A stretch of 64,000 nucleotides of DNA, from the NCBI RefSeq assembly GCF_011386835.1, contig NC_088791.1, forward strand, positions 25,208,998-25,272,997, in the 5' to 3' direction. This stretch comes from Chrysemys picta bellii (taxonomy: Eukaryota; Chordata; Testudines; Emydidae). Numbering within the stretch: the stretch's first letter is position 1; each line of letters begins with the position of its first letter. Both the position numbers and the translations under genes were made by a program. This document shows positions 38,640 through 50,220 of the stretch, piece by piece. Below the pieces are notes generated by a model. That model worked only from the letters and a program-made list of their open reading frames with translations. It was not told the DNA's origin and ran no database searches.

Positions 38640-38960
38640 ACAAATGTTTCTAGCTCTAGTATTGCCAATCCCAAGTACTCAAAAAATCATGAGTCAGGCC
38701 CTCCCCCCCCCCCAAAAAAAAAGATTTTTTTTTTTTTTAATTAATGACATTTTTGAAAAGTAAATAACTTTTTAGGAAACAGTTTATTTGCCTTTTAGTG
38801 TTGAAGCATATAGGGGTCAACATTTTCAAGTTCTTCTCCAGAACCATCAGGATTAAAACCATTTTTTTTTTTATTATAATTTTTAAATTCTCGATTACAC
38901 TGTTTCCAGCAGTTGGGGACTTTAAGAGAAAATAAAAAAAAAGAAATCAGAAAACTCAAA
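38640..38960. repeat. AT-rich, possibly MITE-derived segment
   Basis: Contains AGTATTGCCAATCCCAAGTA and AAAAATCATGAGTCAGGCCC, which resemble a turtle element of the 'TTGCCAAC' type also hinted at near 43378, followed by poly-C, poly-A and poly-T runs. No borders were found. Confidence 0.35.
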
Positions 38961-39679
38961 CTAAAAATCTTGATAATATGCAACCACTATATCCCTCATG
39001 ATTTGGAAGATACCCTTTTAGATAAATGACTGTAAATAGATGAAATATTTTCTTCCTGAGTCTGCAGGCAGCCTGAAACAATAGTCCTGCAAAGAATTAA
39101 CTGCTCCACTCATCTCAACGGAATAGGAGCTCTGAAAACACAATGATAATATTTGTGTGGATAAGATCCAGAGGTCCAGAATCGGAGTGTGCATATGTCT
39201 CTGCAGATGGATCAGAGGGGAGGATTGTAGCCATCTGTGACTTCTTAACATTATGCAGAAGCCAGTGCTCTCAACAACCAACAGGAAGTGGGGAACTAAG
39301 GCAAAATTGTTGTAGAGGATCTTTTACACCCTTAACTTCTAGAGTAGAGGCTCAGGTCATACACATGTCCCCAATTTCAATTACTAAACCAGAGCTCTAT
39401 GGCTCTTGAGCAAAGGCAAATAATGCCATACAGTGGGGATCTGCAGAGAAAATTTTACTGAAGGGATAGAGTGTATTTAGGCAAAAAAAGTGAAAAAAAC
39501 ACTGAGTTTCATTCCAATCTCTCTCAATTGGCATTTCCATTTTTATGCCTTGTTAACTTAATTTTTTGGTGCTTTTTAAAAAAAATGTTAGCAGAGGTAC
39601 TTCCTACAATGCCAAGCATGGATGTTAATCTTCATAATTTAGATTTGACTCCCTCTCCCCTGCAAATCACTCTAAACCA

Positions 39680-40046
39680 GCAGTTCTCAAACTGTGGGTC
39701 GGGACCTCAAAGTAGGTTACGACCCCATTTTAATGGGGTCACCAGGGCTGGCTTAGATTTGCTGAGGCCTGGGGCTGAAGCCAGAGCCCCACTGCCCAGG
39801 GCCAAAGCCAAAGGGCTTCAGCCCTTGGCAGCGGGGCTCATGTTACAAACCCCCTTGCCTTGGGCTGAAGCCCTCGGGCTTCAGCTTTGCCAACGCCCGG
39901 CACCCACAGCAGTGGGGCTCAGGCTTCCCCACCACCCAGGGCAGTGGGGCTTGGGCAGGCTCAGGCTTCGGTCCCCTCCTGGTGTCGTGTAATAATTTTT
40001 GTGGTCAGAAAGGGGTGACAATGCAATGAAGTCTGAAAACACCTGC
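39680..40046. mobile_element. hAT-type MITE with GGGCTGAAGCC repeats
   Basis: Left end CAGCAGTTCTCAAACTGTGG and right end CAATGAAGTCTGAAAACACCTG are imperfectly inverted. The interior contains several GGGCTTCAGCC or GGGCTGAAGCC repeats that fold on themselves. The flanks CTCTAAAC and CAGTATAAAC could be a decayed target duplication. No coding content. Confidence 0.65.
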
Positions 40047-40132
40047 AGTATAAACAATACATGCTTCTCTTTCAAACCAAGTTTGTGGGAGAAGAATGCA
40101 GACAATTAGCCAGTACAAATAATAATGAAGTA

Positions 40133-40262
40133 GCGGGGGTGGGGGGGGGGGGGGAGAGGAGCAGTGGAGTGGGGGGGTGCGGTTGGGGCAGGACAGGTGA
40201 GGTGGGGGTTTGGGGGAAAGGGTGGAGTGGGGGCAAGGCCTGAGGCAGTGCAGGGGTTGAGC
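40133..40262. repeat. G-rich low-complexity tract
   Basis: Long runs of G (40142-40154 and onward) with GGTGGGGGTTTGGGGG and GGAGTGGGGG units. Such sequence can form G-quadruplexes on the plus strand, which is the non-template strand for a minus-strand gene's complement only. The open frames on both strands are compositional. Confidence 0.75.
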
Positions 40263-40905
40263 ACCCCCCAGGAACTGAGGAAGTCAGCGCTTATGCTCAC
40301 ACTCCTACCTATTCCAGCCTCAGCCCCTATAACACACCTAAATCCCCACTATCCCTGCTCTACCCCCCATTTCCCTCCCACACTCCAATCCCAGCTTCTC
40401 TAACACTATGGGTCCTTCAAATAATCCCCATCCAGGACAGTGACACATGGTAAACAGAATAAGCCCTTTATGTTTAGAAGAGAGACTATTACATATATGT
40501 ACATAGATGAACAGGTCATACTTTAATCTAATCATACAAATGAAGGGCTGGAAGGGACCTTAAGAAATTATCTAGTTTCCCCACCACCACCACTTCCCAC
40601 AGTGAGGTAGATACTTAGACCATCCCTGACAAGTGTTTGTCAAATCTGTTCTTAAAAACCTCCAATGACGGGAATTCCATAACCTCCCTGGGTAACCTGT
40701 TCCAGTGTTTAACTACTAAAACAACAAGGAGTCTGGTGGCACCTTAAAGACTAACATTTATTTGGGCATAAGCTTTCGTGAGTAAAAACCTCACTTCTTC
40801 GGATGCATAGAGTGAAAGTTATAGATGTAGGCATTATATACTGACACATGGAGAGCAGGGAGTTACTTCACAAGTGGAGAACCAGTGTTGACAGGGCCAA
40901 TTCAA

Positions 40906-41420
40906 TCAGGGTGGATGTAGTCCACTCCCAATAATAGATGAGGAGGTGTCAATTCCAAGAGAGGAAAAGCTGCTTCTGTAGTGAGCCAGCCACTCCCAGT
41001 CCCTATTCAAGCCCAGATTAATGGTGTTGAATTTGCAAATGAATTTTAGTTCTGCTGTTTCTCTTTGAAGTCTGTTTCTGAAGTTTTTTTGTTCAATGAT
41101 AGTGACTTTTAAATCTGTAATAGAATGACCAGGGAGATTGAAGTGTTCACTTACTGGCTTATGTATGTTACCATTCCTGATGTCCGATTTGTGTCCATTT
41201 ATTCTTTTGCGGAGGGACTGTCCGGTTTGGCCAATGTACATGGCAGAGGGGCATTGCTGGCACATGATGGCATATATGACATTAGTGGATGTGCAGGTGA
41301 ATGAGCCCCTGATGGTGTGGCTGATGTGGTTGGGTCCTCTGATGCTGTTGCCAGAGTAGATATGGGGACAGAGTAGGCAACGAGGTTTGCTACAGGGATA
41401 GGTTCCTGGGCCTGCCCCTC
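40906..41420 (-). pseudogene. Penelope-like GIY-YIG nuclease, minus-strand copy
   Basis: The C-terminal part of the Penelope-like protein. It has a CSKPRCLLCPHI zinc-binding-type motif, then NVIYAIMCQQCPS and MYIGQTGQSLRKRINGHKSD, the core of a GIY-YIG endonuclease, which nicks DNA to prime reverse transcription. The last residues and stop lie at 40906. The open frame upstream of 41420 runs into the antisense of the other arm, so the apparent start (41541) is not genuine. RT is missing. Confidence 0.85.
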
Positions 41421-41424
41421 TGCC

Positions 41425-41760
41425 ATGTACATTGGCCAAACCGGACAGTCCCTCCGCAAAAGAATAAATGGACACAAATCGGACATCAGGAATGGTAACA
41501 TACATAAGCCAGTAAGTGAACACTTCAATCTCCCTGGTCATTCTATTACAGATTTAAAAGTCACTATCATTGAACAAAAAAACTTCAGAAACAGACTTCA
41601 AAGAGAAACAGCAGAACTAAAATTCATTTGCAAATTCAACACCATTAATCTGGGCTTGAATAGGGACTGGGAGTGGCTGGCTCACTACAGAAGCAGCTTT
41701 TCCTCTCTTGGAATTGACACCTCCTCATCTATTATTGGGAGTGGACTACATCCACCCTGA
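41425..41760 (+). pseudogene. Penelope-like GIY-YIG nuclease, plus-strand copy
   Basis: A 111-codon frame identical in translation to the end of the minus-strand copy, starting at MYIGQTGQSLRKRINGHKSD and ending with the same stop. The segment before 41415 (the N-terminal half of the nuclease with the cysteine motif) is lacking in this arm, so only part of the domain is duplicated. Confidence 0.85.
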
Positions 41761-42079
41761 TTGAATTGGCCCTGTCAACACTGGTTCTCCACTTGTGAAG
41801 TAACTCCCTGCTCTCCATGTGTCAGTATATAATGCCTGCATCTGTAACTTTCACTCTATGCATCCGAAGAAGTGAGGTTTTCACTCACGAAAGCTTATGC
41901 CCAAATAAATCTGTTAGTCTTTAAGGTGCCACCAGACTGCTTGTTGTTTTTGTAGATACAAACTAACACGGCTACCCCCTGATGTTTAACTACTCTTACT
42001 GTTAGAAGACTTTTTCTTGATATCCAACCTAAATTTCCCTTGCTGTAAACTAAGCAACTTATTGTTCCATCCTTCTTGT

Positions 42080-42957
42080 CCCTACCAAATTCACAGCCCA
42101 TTTTCGTCAATTTCACGGTCATAGACTTTTAAAAATCATAAATCTCACTGTTTCAGATATTTAAATCTGAAATTTCACGTAATTGTAAACATGGGGGTCC
42201 CGACCCAAAAGAAGGTCATCGGGGGGGAAGGGTCACAAGGCTATTGTAGGAGGGTCGTGGTATTGCCACCGTTACTTCTGTGCTGCTGCCTTTAGAGCTA
42301 GGCAGCTAGAGGGCAGCCGCTGGCCAAGCACCCAGTTCTGAAGGCAGCATTGCATCCAGCAGCAGCGCATAAGTCAGGATGGCAATGCCATACATGCCAC
42401 CACCACTTCTGCGCTGCTGATGACAGCAGCGCTGTCTTCCAAGATGGACTCCCAAGACAGCAGCCGTGAAAGTTTCCCAGAGATGGGTCTGACCCAGCCT
42501 GAGAGTAGCCCCGTGCAGAGGGAGATGCAGTCCTGTCCCTCCCCAGCCAATCCAGGACTAGCAGCTGGAGCCTGGTGTACCATAGGATCCCTGGCTCCAG
42601 ACCCAGCATTTGAGAGTTAACAAGGGGCCTTGGGCTGGCTGTCTGGGAGGGTGGGTAGGGGGTGACCATGACACACACCCCCCGACCACAGAGCCCTGGG
42701 TGGTCACCCACTCATAAAGCTGGCCCTGCTTCCCCCAAATGTAATGACCCCTCCCCCTCATACCATGCCACCCTCACTTATGCACTGCTGCTGGTGGCAG
42801 CGCTGCCTTCAGAGCTCGGCTCCCAGCCAGCAGCCTCCACTCTTCAGCTACCCTACTCAGTGAAATCTGGTCTTCCCTACAATAGCCAGATTTCATGGGG
42901 GAGATCAGATTTCATAGTCTGACACACGTTTTTCACAGCCATGATTTTGGTAGGGCC
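42080..42957. mobile_element. non-autonomous DNA element, CCCTACCAAA ends
   Basis: Left end CCCTACCAAATTCACAGCCC and right end CACAGCCATGATTTTGGTAGGG are inverted. The interior includes CAGATTTCA/TGAAATCTG dyads and several alternating GCAGC/GCTGC motifs. The frames (137 codons and others) have no family resemblance. Target duplication was not resolved. The 92 bp at 42342-42433 recur almost exactly at 46796-46887. Confidence 0.65.
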
Positions 42958-43377
42958 TTAACTATAATCACCAGATCCTTTCAACCTCAGTGGTTGCAAG
43001 TTTGTTACTGACTCACTGGCAGTTCAGGTCCATTCTAGTTTAATAATAGCAATTCACCAGTTAATCCCACAATATGGTGTTTCTTACTCTATCTATATTT
43101 AAACTGTCTGCAAGATACTGGTAGAATATTTGACAAGAGCACAAAATCCTGATTTTAAACCAATGCATCATGGAAATTTATTGGAGCTCAGTTTCCAAAA
43201 TATTAGTTTTCCTAGTCCAAAATAGACATGAATAGGATAGTTCATCAATAAAGCTTCTACTTCAAAGCATCATTAAATATTTTTTTAAAACATATTCAGC
43301 ATATGAAATCTAGGGACTTGTACTGTGGCCATCAGAGATCTATCTTCACCCTATCACACCAGCAAGAGAGCATAATT

Positions 43378-43720
43378 GCCAACTTTCATGCAGTAAGCAT
43401 CCCGACTTTCACAATAAACCAAAAAACAAGCTAATCCTATTTCAAAACAAGGCCAAAACAAGCCAATCCCTAAGAACCCCAACACTCTATGTGACTAGAT
43501 CCCCCCGGCGTGCAGTCTGGACTGTGTTGGGCCCACTGTGCACCCCTGACTCTCCCCCCCCCCCCTTGCTCCTGCTTGCCGGGAGCCTATCAAAAAAAAG
43601 AAGCAACAAGCTACAAGCCAAACAAGCTACAAGCCAAAAACTGGCCAACAAGCAACTCACCAGCCAATTAAGCCAAAAACAAGCCCAATTTCTGCAGGTT
43701 TTTTTACAGGTTTGGCATGT
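43378..43720. repeat. unnamed repeat with CAAGCTACAAGCCAAA direct repeat
   Basis: A poly-C run (43554-43564) is followed by two direct copies of CAAGCTACAAGCCAAA (about 43607-43638) and looser CAAG/CCAA units to 43690. The segment starts near TTGCCAACTTTCATGCAGTA, which resembles the left part of the 38.65-kb repeat. Class unknown. Confidence 0.4.
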
Positions 43721-44499
43721 CTGCAAGAGAGTTTTCCAAACACTGCACATGTGTATGATTGATGGTTTCTTGGAATGCAGCATGACTGCAATAATTTTAT
43801 TCAACAGCCCTCTCTTTTCAGGTTTACATTTTCAGCATAATTCTCTTTTTTGGCCTAGTGGTTGAGTCTTCATGGCAAATTCAGCCTTAGCCCCTAAAGT
43901 GCTGAAGGCGGAAATTAAACAGCAGAACCCCTTTCTTTAACCCATTCAAGAAAAACCCATAGTTGTGGGGGAAGAACAAGAGGAAGATCTGAAGGTGCTA
44001 TTTGAACACCAGGAGAAAACATCATCCAAATTACATTAAGAATTAATTATGATAGAGGGAGCAGTCTTGTGGAAGATACGGTATAGACTCATGTAATGAG
44101 ACTATCATAGTCTTATACAAAAAGGGGCAGAGTCAAAGCTGAACAGGTAATCTTAACCTTGTCATTTCCCAACTTTTTAGTGCTTCAATTTTCAAATGCA
44201 ACATTTTTAGACTTTTTGTAGCAAATTCCCTATGGTTTGGGTAAAAAAAATCCATCATATTTCAACTATTTGCTGAGTACTTCAGGGTCTCTAGATACCA
44301 CGGTTATAGGGACCATATAATTACAAAGAATATGATACTCTGTACTGCACAATATGTGCAACTAATCAGGCAGGAATTCTTGATTCATTCCATGATATAG
44401 AGAAAGGCTGGACTCCAGAGGTATGCTTCTGTTCCTGTGCACCTTCATTAGATATACAAAGACGCAGTACTCCCTATGAACTTTCCTAAGTTGCCTATG

Positions 44500-44632
44500 C
44501 ATTATTATTATTTGTATTGCAGTACCAGCCAAAGACCCCAATCAAAGTTACGGCCACATTGAGCAAACACACACAGAAATCATGGCCCCTGGCCCAAAGA
44601 TCTTACAAACTAACATGCTGTAACCACAGCAC
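44500..44632 (-). mobile_element. L2-like 3' tail fragment
   Basis: The minus-strand reading contains TTTGTAAGATCTTTGGGCCA and GGCTGGTACTGCAATACAAA with an ATAATA end, matching the tail form seen at 15690-15755 on the plus strand. A short, old LINE tail. Confidence 0.5.
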
Positions 44633-44689
44633 TTCCAGCCCTGACTGTTTGGGGAGTTATGAATGAATCAACCTAGCCAACTGCTTCTT

Positions 44690-45000
44690 CACTATGGCCT
44701 GGTCCACACTAACCCCCCACTTCGAACTAAGGTACGCAAATTCATTATTAACGTAGCTGAATTCGAAGTACCTTAGTTCGAACTTACCGCGGGTCCAGAC
44801 GCGGCAGGTAGGCTCCCCCGTCGATGCCGCGTACTCCTCTCGCCGAGCTGGAGTACCGGTGTCGACGGCGAGCACTTCCGGGAGCACTGCCAGCCCCCTC
44901 CCCCCCTCTCCCCCCCCCCCCCCCCAACACCAGCGGGGGTCCCGGGCCACCTCCCCCAGTACCCACGGTGCCCTCAGAGCACCTCCACCTCCCCCCACCC
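44690..45000. mobile_element. TTCGAA-rich palindromic MITE, truncated
   Basis: Contains CACTTCGAACTAAGGTACGC and its inverse GAAGTACCTTAGTTCGAACT as a dyad around ATTCATTATTAACG, then a GC-rich block with CCGTCGATGCCGCGTACTCC. It stops in poly-C and a C-rich tail (44882-45000) that abuts the next MITE. The right terminus is missing. Confidence 0.6.
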
Positions 45001-45004
45001 AAGA

Positions 45005-45125
45005 TTTAATTAGGGGTACATAGAAAAAGTCATGGACAGGTCATGGGCCGTGAATTTTTGTTTACTGCCCGTGACCTATCCATGACTTTTACTAAAAATA
45101 CCCATGACTAAAACATAGCGTTAAC
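45005..45125. mobile_element. self-complementary MITE, copy 2
   Basis: Same family as 10345-10464: AAAAGTCATGGACAGGTCAT, a central TGAATTTTTGTTTACT, then the complement TATCCATGACTTTTACT and AAACATAGCGTTAAC. The left border is cut. Confidence 0.75.
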
Positions 45126-46137
45126 TGTAAGTGATTTTGTTTATAACTTCCTAGACAAAATCAGAGAATATATTTGACATAGCATTACTAAATTTTAATT
45201 GATATATGGATGGTGCCTCTAATACAGCTCAAAGAATGCTACTATTTGATTTTTTTTAAAAAAATCAGTAATTTTTATAGCAATTGATACATTGATCAAA
45301 GAACTTATTTTGTATCAATTTAGTTAATTCAAAGACAGCTAATCTGTGATTCAAGTAATGCCTCGTGCTAGCTGTGTTGGCATTGTAAATTATTTCTTCC
45401 CAGCATCTTATTCGTAAATAGACAGAATAAATAAGCCATATGTGCACCAAGACTGAATTTGAGCTTTGTGAAGGACACTGATATTCACTTTAAACTAACA
45501 TAGTAATGGTATCAACATGTAGTCCAATACTCACAACACCTTGTTATTCTAACGGAATCAATTAATATTTAAGGAATCATTTATAATTTATGACCAGGGT
45601 AGACTACCATTCTCCAAGATTATATTCCTGAGAATACATACTTGCTCTTTCATTATATATAATGTTTTAAAGGCTTAGCACAAAAAAGTTAATCCATATT
45701 AAAAAAAACAAACAGAAAAAACAACCATACTAAATTTTTCTGCTTAGAAATTCTGAATCAAAATGATGCAACGTCATATTTAGTACCAGAATTCCAAAAG
45801 ATACTAAATATAATCCCAAGAGCAAATTCATTTTTAAAATTAGTTTCTATGGACCTTCTGTTCCAGAAATAAAGAATAAAATCAAATGTTTTATTACGAG
45901 TGCCTAGTATAACTGCATTTACTAACATCCTTCAGAAATTATTTTATTCTTTCCTTAGTGATCTACAGGGCAGGAATAGTAGCAAGCCAATAATACAGCA
46001 GTACCACAGACTTTGCTATAGTTTCCTTCTGTTCACTATGGATAAGTCTCTGTTTGGAGATGGGCAGAGCTTGTTCCTAGGTATGGACTGTGTGAAAGAA
46101 ATATAGCACATGTGCAGGAAAAAGAAGTGGTCATAAT
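45126..46137. other. AT-rich intron sequence, nothing recognised
   Basis: No repeat, coding or RNA feature could be recognised. Confidence 0.45.
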
Positions 46138-46390
46138 GAGTATGGGAAGAATGCTCCAGTGGTTAGGATGCTAGCCTAAGAATTGAGAAACCTGGGTTCA
46201 ATTCCCTGCTTTGCCACAAAACTTTGTGTAACCTTGGCAAGTCACTTAGCCTCTGTGTCTCAGCTCCCCATCCGTAAAACAGGTACTGTGCAATACTTTA
46301 TCCTCACAGTATCCCTGTGAGGTAGGGAAATACATTTCAGATTGTGAAGCACTGAGATCTACTGATTAAAAATACTTTATAAAAAAGGTA
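46138..46390 (+). repeat. CORE-SINE / MIR-like SINE
   Basis: The tRNA-like head has GCTCCAGTGGTTAGGATGCT and GGGTTCAATTCCCTGC (B box). A MIR-type core follows (AACCTTGGCAAGTCACTTAG, TCTGTGTCTCAGCTCCCC), then a tail with AAGCACTGAGATCTACTG. Fairly complete for such an old family. The head does not fold as a functional tRNA. Confidence 0.85.
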
Positions 46391-46887
46391 ACAACACTCC
46401 ATTAGTTGATACTGGGAAGTGCAGTAGTGACTTTAATTTTTCACTATTCAAGTGGGATGGAGAGACGGAAGTAGACTGTACAAGCTGCCCATCACATTGT
46501 TCAGGACTTCTAACCTTTCAGCTTCCTGATGTGAGTCCTGACTCCCTGTACCCTATCAGTTTAGCCTTCTCTTCTTAGTCATTGGTGGTTTTCCCCTTAT
46601 GTAGTAACTGAGGTTCTTTGAGATGTGTGCACGCATGTGGGTGCTCCACTTTAGGTGTTCATGCGCCGCCTGCTCGTAATTGGAGATTTGTCATAACTGC
46701 CCAGTTGGGTTATACATGCATGGTCCCCATTTTGCGCCGCTTCAGGTGGTTATTTGGTGCTGTGTGACCATCCCCCACCCCCCTTTCCTTCTCATAGGCA
46801 GCATTGCATCCAGCAGCAGCGCATAAGTCAGGATGGCAATGCCATACATGCCACCACCACTTCTGTGCTGCTGATGACAGCAGCGCT

Positions 46888-47260
46888 ATGGTGAGTCCGA
46901 ATAGCGCATCGGATGTTGAATGCTGCTCTAGTGCATAGTGTTGTATAAATGTGTGGGCTGATGCCCAAATTGCTGCTATACAAAGGTCCATAATGGGAAC
47001 ATTGTTGAGAAATGCTATGGAGGCCGATAAGACACTGGTGGCATGAGTATGAATGTCCGTAGGGGGTTGTAGGTCATATTGGTGATAACACAGTTTGATG
47101 CAATCTGAAATCCATTTGAAAAGCCTCTGTTTAGATATGGTGTTCCCTCTGGATCGTTCAGTTATTGAGACGAATAATTTCAGAGACTTGTAGAATGACT
47201 TCGTTCTATGTAAATTGCTGATGCCCTGCGTACATCCGGGGTATGGCATGTTAACTCCTA
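46888..47260 (-). pseudogene. DIRS tyrosine recombinase remnant
   Basis: The minus-strand frame (ORF 47249-46710) contains HRTKSFYKSLKLFVSITERS, SKQRLFKWISDCIKLCYHQY, then a THATSVLSASIAFL block and IWASAHTFIQHYAL. These follow the C-terminal half of DIRS tyrosine recombinases: the HxxR box should read like HSTR and is degraded to HATS, the WSSxHTFxxxY box retains His and Tyr. Loss of the Arg suggests an inactive enzyme. It distinguishes the element from gypsy, which uses a DDE integrase. Confidence 0.7.
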
Positions 47261-47839
47261 TCTATCCCTGTGGGGTTTCGGATAAAATGTCAGTAGATGG
47301 ATGGATTGGTTGAGGTGGAATGATGAGGCAACCTTAGGCAAAAACTTGGGATGCAGCCTCAGGGAAACTTTCTCTTTGAAAAAGATTATATATGGTGGGT
47401 CTGCAATGAGAGCTCCCAACTCTCCAACCTATCTGGCGGATGTAATAGCTAAAAGAAGCACTACCTTCATCAAAAGGTGAAGGAGAGAGCATGCTACCAT
47501 TGGCTCAAATGGGAGGGGGGGGCGGTGAGGACTCGAAGGACTAAGTTGAGATCCCAAGCTGGGGTAGGATTTCGCACTTCAGGGTAAATGTTGTTGAGGC
47601 CTTTGAAAAACTGCTTGGTGAGTGGGAAGGTGGAAAAAAAAAAATCAATAAATCGTATACTTTGTGGTGGAACGCTATGATAGCTCAGAGATGGGCCCAT
47701 CCATGAGCTCAATCAAGGTATGATTTTTTTAAGTTCTAATATTAGAGGTCAGGAGGCTGAGATTGATACAATCTTTCTGCTGGCACCAGGTATCAAACCG
47801 CTTCCATTTGTGTAGGTATGTGTGGTGGGTGATTGTTCT

Positions 47840-48910
47840 GCGGCTATTTAATAAAATGTTTTGTACTTCCTTCACGCACATAATTTTGGATCCTTAGAGC
47901 TTTGAGATTGAGTATTTCCAGGTCCAGGGGAAGGATTTGATGTGCATCCTGGGACAGGAGAAGAGGCAGAGGTGGAAATGTGCGTGGTGGACACACCACC
48001 ATCTTGAGAAGGTAAGGGAACCAGGTTTGCCGAGGCCACGCGGGGGCTGTATCAGGATTACTTTGGACTTTTCCAGCCTGATCTTGTAAAGAACCCACGC
48101 TAGGAGGGGGGTGAGAGGAAAGGCATATAAGAGGGGAGCGTTCCATTTGATAAGAAAGGCATCGCCTAAGGAGTGAAAACTCAGCCCTGGCATTTGGCGT
48201 TTTGTGCAGTTGCAAACCTCCAACACCTGAATATATTGTGGAGCACACGTGTTCAACTCCTTCTCATGGCCCTGAGAGAAGTTCCTGCTTAAGGTATCTG
48301 CTGTGGTGTTTTGGCATCCAGATAAGTATGATGCTGTGATGTCAATATTGTGCATGACGCATCAGTGCCAGAACCGCATGGTCTCTATGCATAGCGAGTG
48401 TGAGTGTGCTCCCCCTTGTTTATGTAAAACATGCATGCCACCATGTCTGTGAGGACTTGTATGGTCTTGTCTTTTTTGATGGGTAAGAAGTGGGAGAAAG
48501 CATTGTGAATGGCTCATAGTTCTAAAATATTTATGTGCAGAAGGGATTCTGCTGGGAACCAACTGCCCTGGATAGAATATGACTTCAGATGTGCTCCCCA
48601 GCCCAAAAGTGATGTGTGTGTCATGATGGTCATCATGGGGGATTCTGTACAAAAGACCATCCCCATGCAGACGTTGTCTGGCTGTGTCCACCAGAGTATG
48701 GAGTTTTTTTTTTTATCTTGTTTGGCATTGTGAGGCATTTGTTTATATTGTGCGTGTGCGGGACATCTCACGTGTAGTCTCGCATGCTTGACAACGAAAA
48801 TCGTGGCAGCCATGGGGTCCAATAGTTGCAAGCAAATCCTGGCGGTTACTTGCGGACTCTGTTTCATGCCATGGTAATCAGATTGGTTAAAATTAGAAAT
48901 CACTGCCATG
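47840..48910 (-). pseudogene. DIRS RNase H and following region (broken)
   Basis: Frames 48909-48514 and 48355-47894 carry SLLGWGAHLKSYSIQGSWFP and LLHINILEL, typical of the RNase H-like region of DIRS, and SGCQNTTADTLSRNFSQGHE and LGDAFLIKWNAPLLYAFPL further on. Stops and shifts separate the blocks. Confidence 0.65.
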
Positions 48911-48927
48911 GTAGAGAGGCCATCATC

Positions 48928-49510
48928 TCAGGAGAACTGAGGGAGGCTCTGATGAATTCTAGTTCTTGCACTGATGTTAGTATTGATTTTTATGCATTTA
49001 TTTGGAGGTCTAGTCTTGTAAAGAGAGCTACCGTCTGTTCGGTGGCCTCTAAAGCTGCTTGTCATGTTGACACTTTCAGTAAGCAGTCGTCCAAGTACAG
49101 GAATATCAGGATTCTTTTTTTGCAGAGGTAAGCAGCCAAAATTGTAAGGACCTTCGAGAATACTCAAGGGGCAGTGGATAGGCCGAAAGTCAGGACATTG
49201 TACTGGAAGTGATCCAGTCCAATAGCAGATTGGAGAAACCTTTGATGGAACAGGTGAATTGTTATAGGAAAGTACGCATCCTGGAGGTCAAGGGCTTAGA
49301 AATAGCCCCCCCTTTCTAGCGCTGGAATTATGGTCACTAATGTGACCATCCTGAAGCGTTGGGTCTTCACAAACTTGTTGAGTTGTCTTAGATCATGAAT
49401 GGGTCTCTCCACCCTCCTGTTTTTTTTCCTGTGTGAAGAAATAATGTAAGCAAAAGCCCTTCCCTCAGTGTTTTGTTGGTATGGGTTATACTGCTCCAAT
49501 GGGCTACCTC
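48928..49510 (-). pseudogene. DIRS reverse transcriptase remnant
   Basis: Frame 49499-49296 has RPIHDLRQLNKFVKTQRFRM and TLVTIIPALERGGYF, the RT fingers. The next frame towards 48928 has FLYLDDCLL, the motif C equivalent (YLDD), in an interrupted frame. The fingers and YLDD are both recognisable, but shifts and stops make it a relic. Confidence 0.7.
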
Positions 49511-49799
49511 CTGATGCAGCAGATGTTCGTGAGAGGGGTCCCTGAAGAAGGATGGGGAAGGAGGGTGGGTATGGGGGTTGGAGATAAAAGGGATAGAATA
49601 CCCAGTCTCAATAATTTCTAGAACCCATCTGTCTGTTACAATAGTTTGCCAGATTGGATAACTCCAAATGGTTGGGAGATGGTTCCAGCGCTAAAGATGT
49701 GGGGGGTCTCAGACCCTCGAACAGGGCTCAAATTTGCTGCCTGATGGTTGAGACAGAGTAGTCGGAGGACTAGGTTGTCATCTCCTCGAGGGTCTCCGT

Positions 49800-50220
49800 T
49801 TCCACCCATGATGCTTGTATTGTCTGTGCTGTTGTGTATGGGCTGGAACCTCTATGGGGTATAATAATTTCGTCGTCTTTTCTTGGTCCTAGGTGTATAA
49901 ACGCCCAGGGACCTCAATGTCACCCTCAAGTCCTTGAGCGTATGGAGGGACTTGTCTGTTTTGGCTGCGGAGAATTTGGGACCTTCAAACAGCAAATCTT
50001 TGACCGTCGACAGCACCTCTTTGGGGAAATCCAGAGAGACGGAGTCAAGACACCTTTCTCCATCACCACTGTGGTGGCTACAGACCTCGCTGCTGTGTCC
50101 ACCAAGTCCTGAGCAGCCTGTAGTGCTGTTCTGGTTATAAATTGTCCCTCTGATATCTGAGGCAGGTATTGAAAGTCTGCAGGTGAGGCAGTGATTAAAA
50201 CCCAGGAAGCCGGGCATGCC
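49800..50220 (-). pseudogene. DIRS gag-like region remnant
   Basis: Frame 50217-49852 lies where gag is expected and ends with PRTKKRRRNYYTP. It contains DFPKEVLSTVKDLLFEGPKF, like the linker between gag and RT in other turtle DIRS copies. Evidence is mainly position. Confidence 0.45.

Larger units (their letters stand above)
40718..41982. mobile_element. Penelope-like element, 1,265-bp inverted pair
   Basis: An exact 12-bp target duplication, TGTTTAACTACT, flanks it (40706-40717 and 41983-41994). It holds two head-to-head copies of the 3' part of a Penelope-like element. Arm 1 (40721-41251, minus) and arm 2 (41415-41950, plus) are near-identical inverted repeats around a 163-nt centre (41252-41414). 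The right end is the typical tail AACTAACACGGCTACCCCCT. The arms could form a very long hairpin. Confidence 0.93.
40518..42079 (-). mobile_element. CR1 LINE 3' end, split by a Penelope-like insertion
   Basis: Minus-strand CR1 3' end: its 3' terminus lies at the left (complement of CAAATGAAGGGCTGGAAGGG), then AACCTCCAATGACGGGAATT and GGTAACCTGTTCCAGTG. After the insertion it resumes at 41983 (TACTCTTACTGTTAGAAGAC, CCAACCTAAATTTCCC). Only about 300 bp of CR1 are present, ending where a DNA element begins near 42080. Confidence 0.82.

Noticed and set aside
40906..41541. A complete 211-residue GIY-YIG protein
   Set aside because: The first 40 codons are the antisense of the opposite arm. Only the part from 41420 down is real Penelope sequence.
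46138..46215. A tRNA gene
   Set aside because: A and B boxes are present, but the sequence continues into a MIR-type core and tail, so it is a SINE head.
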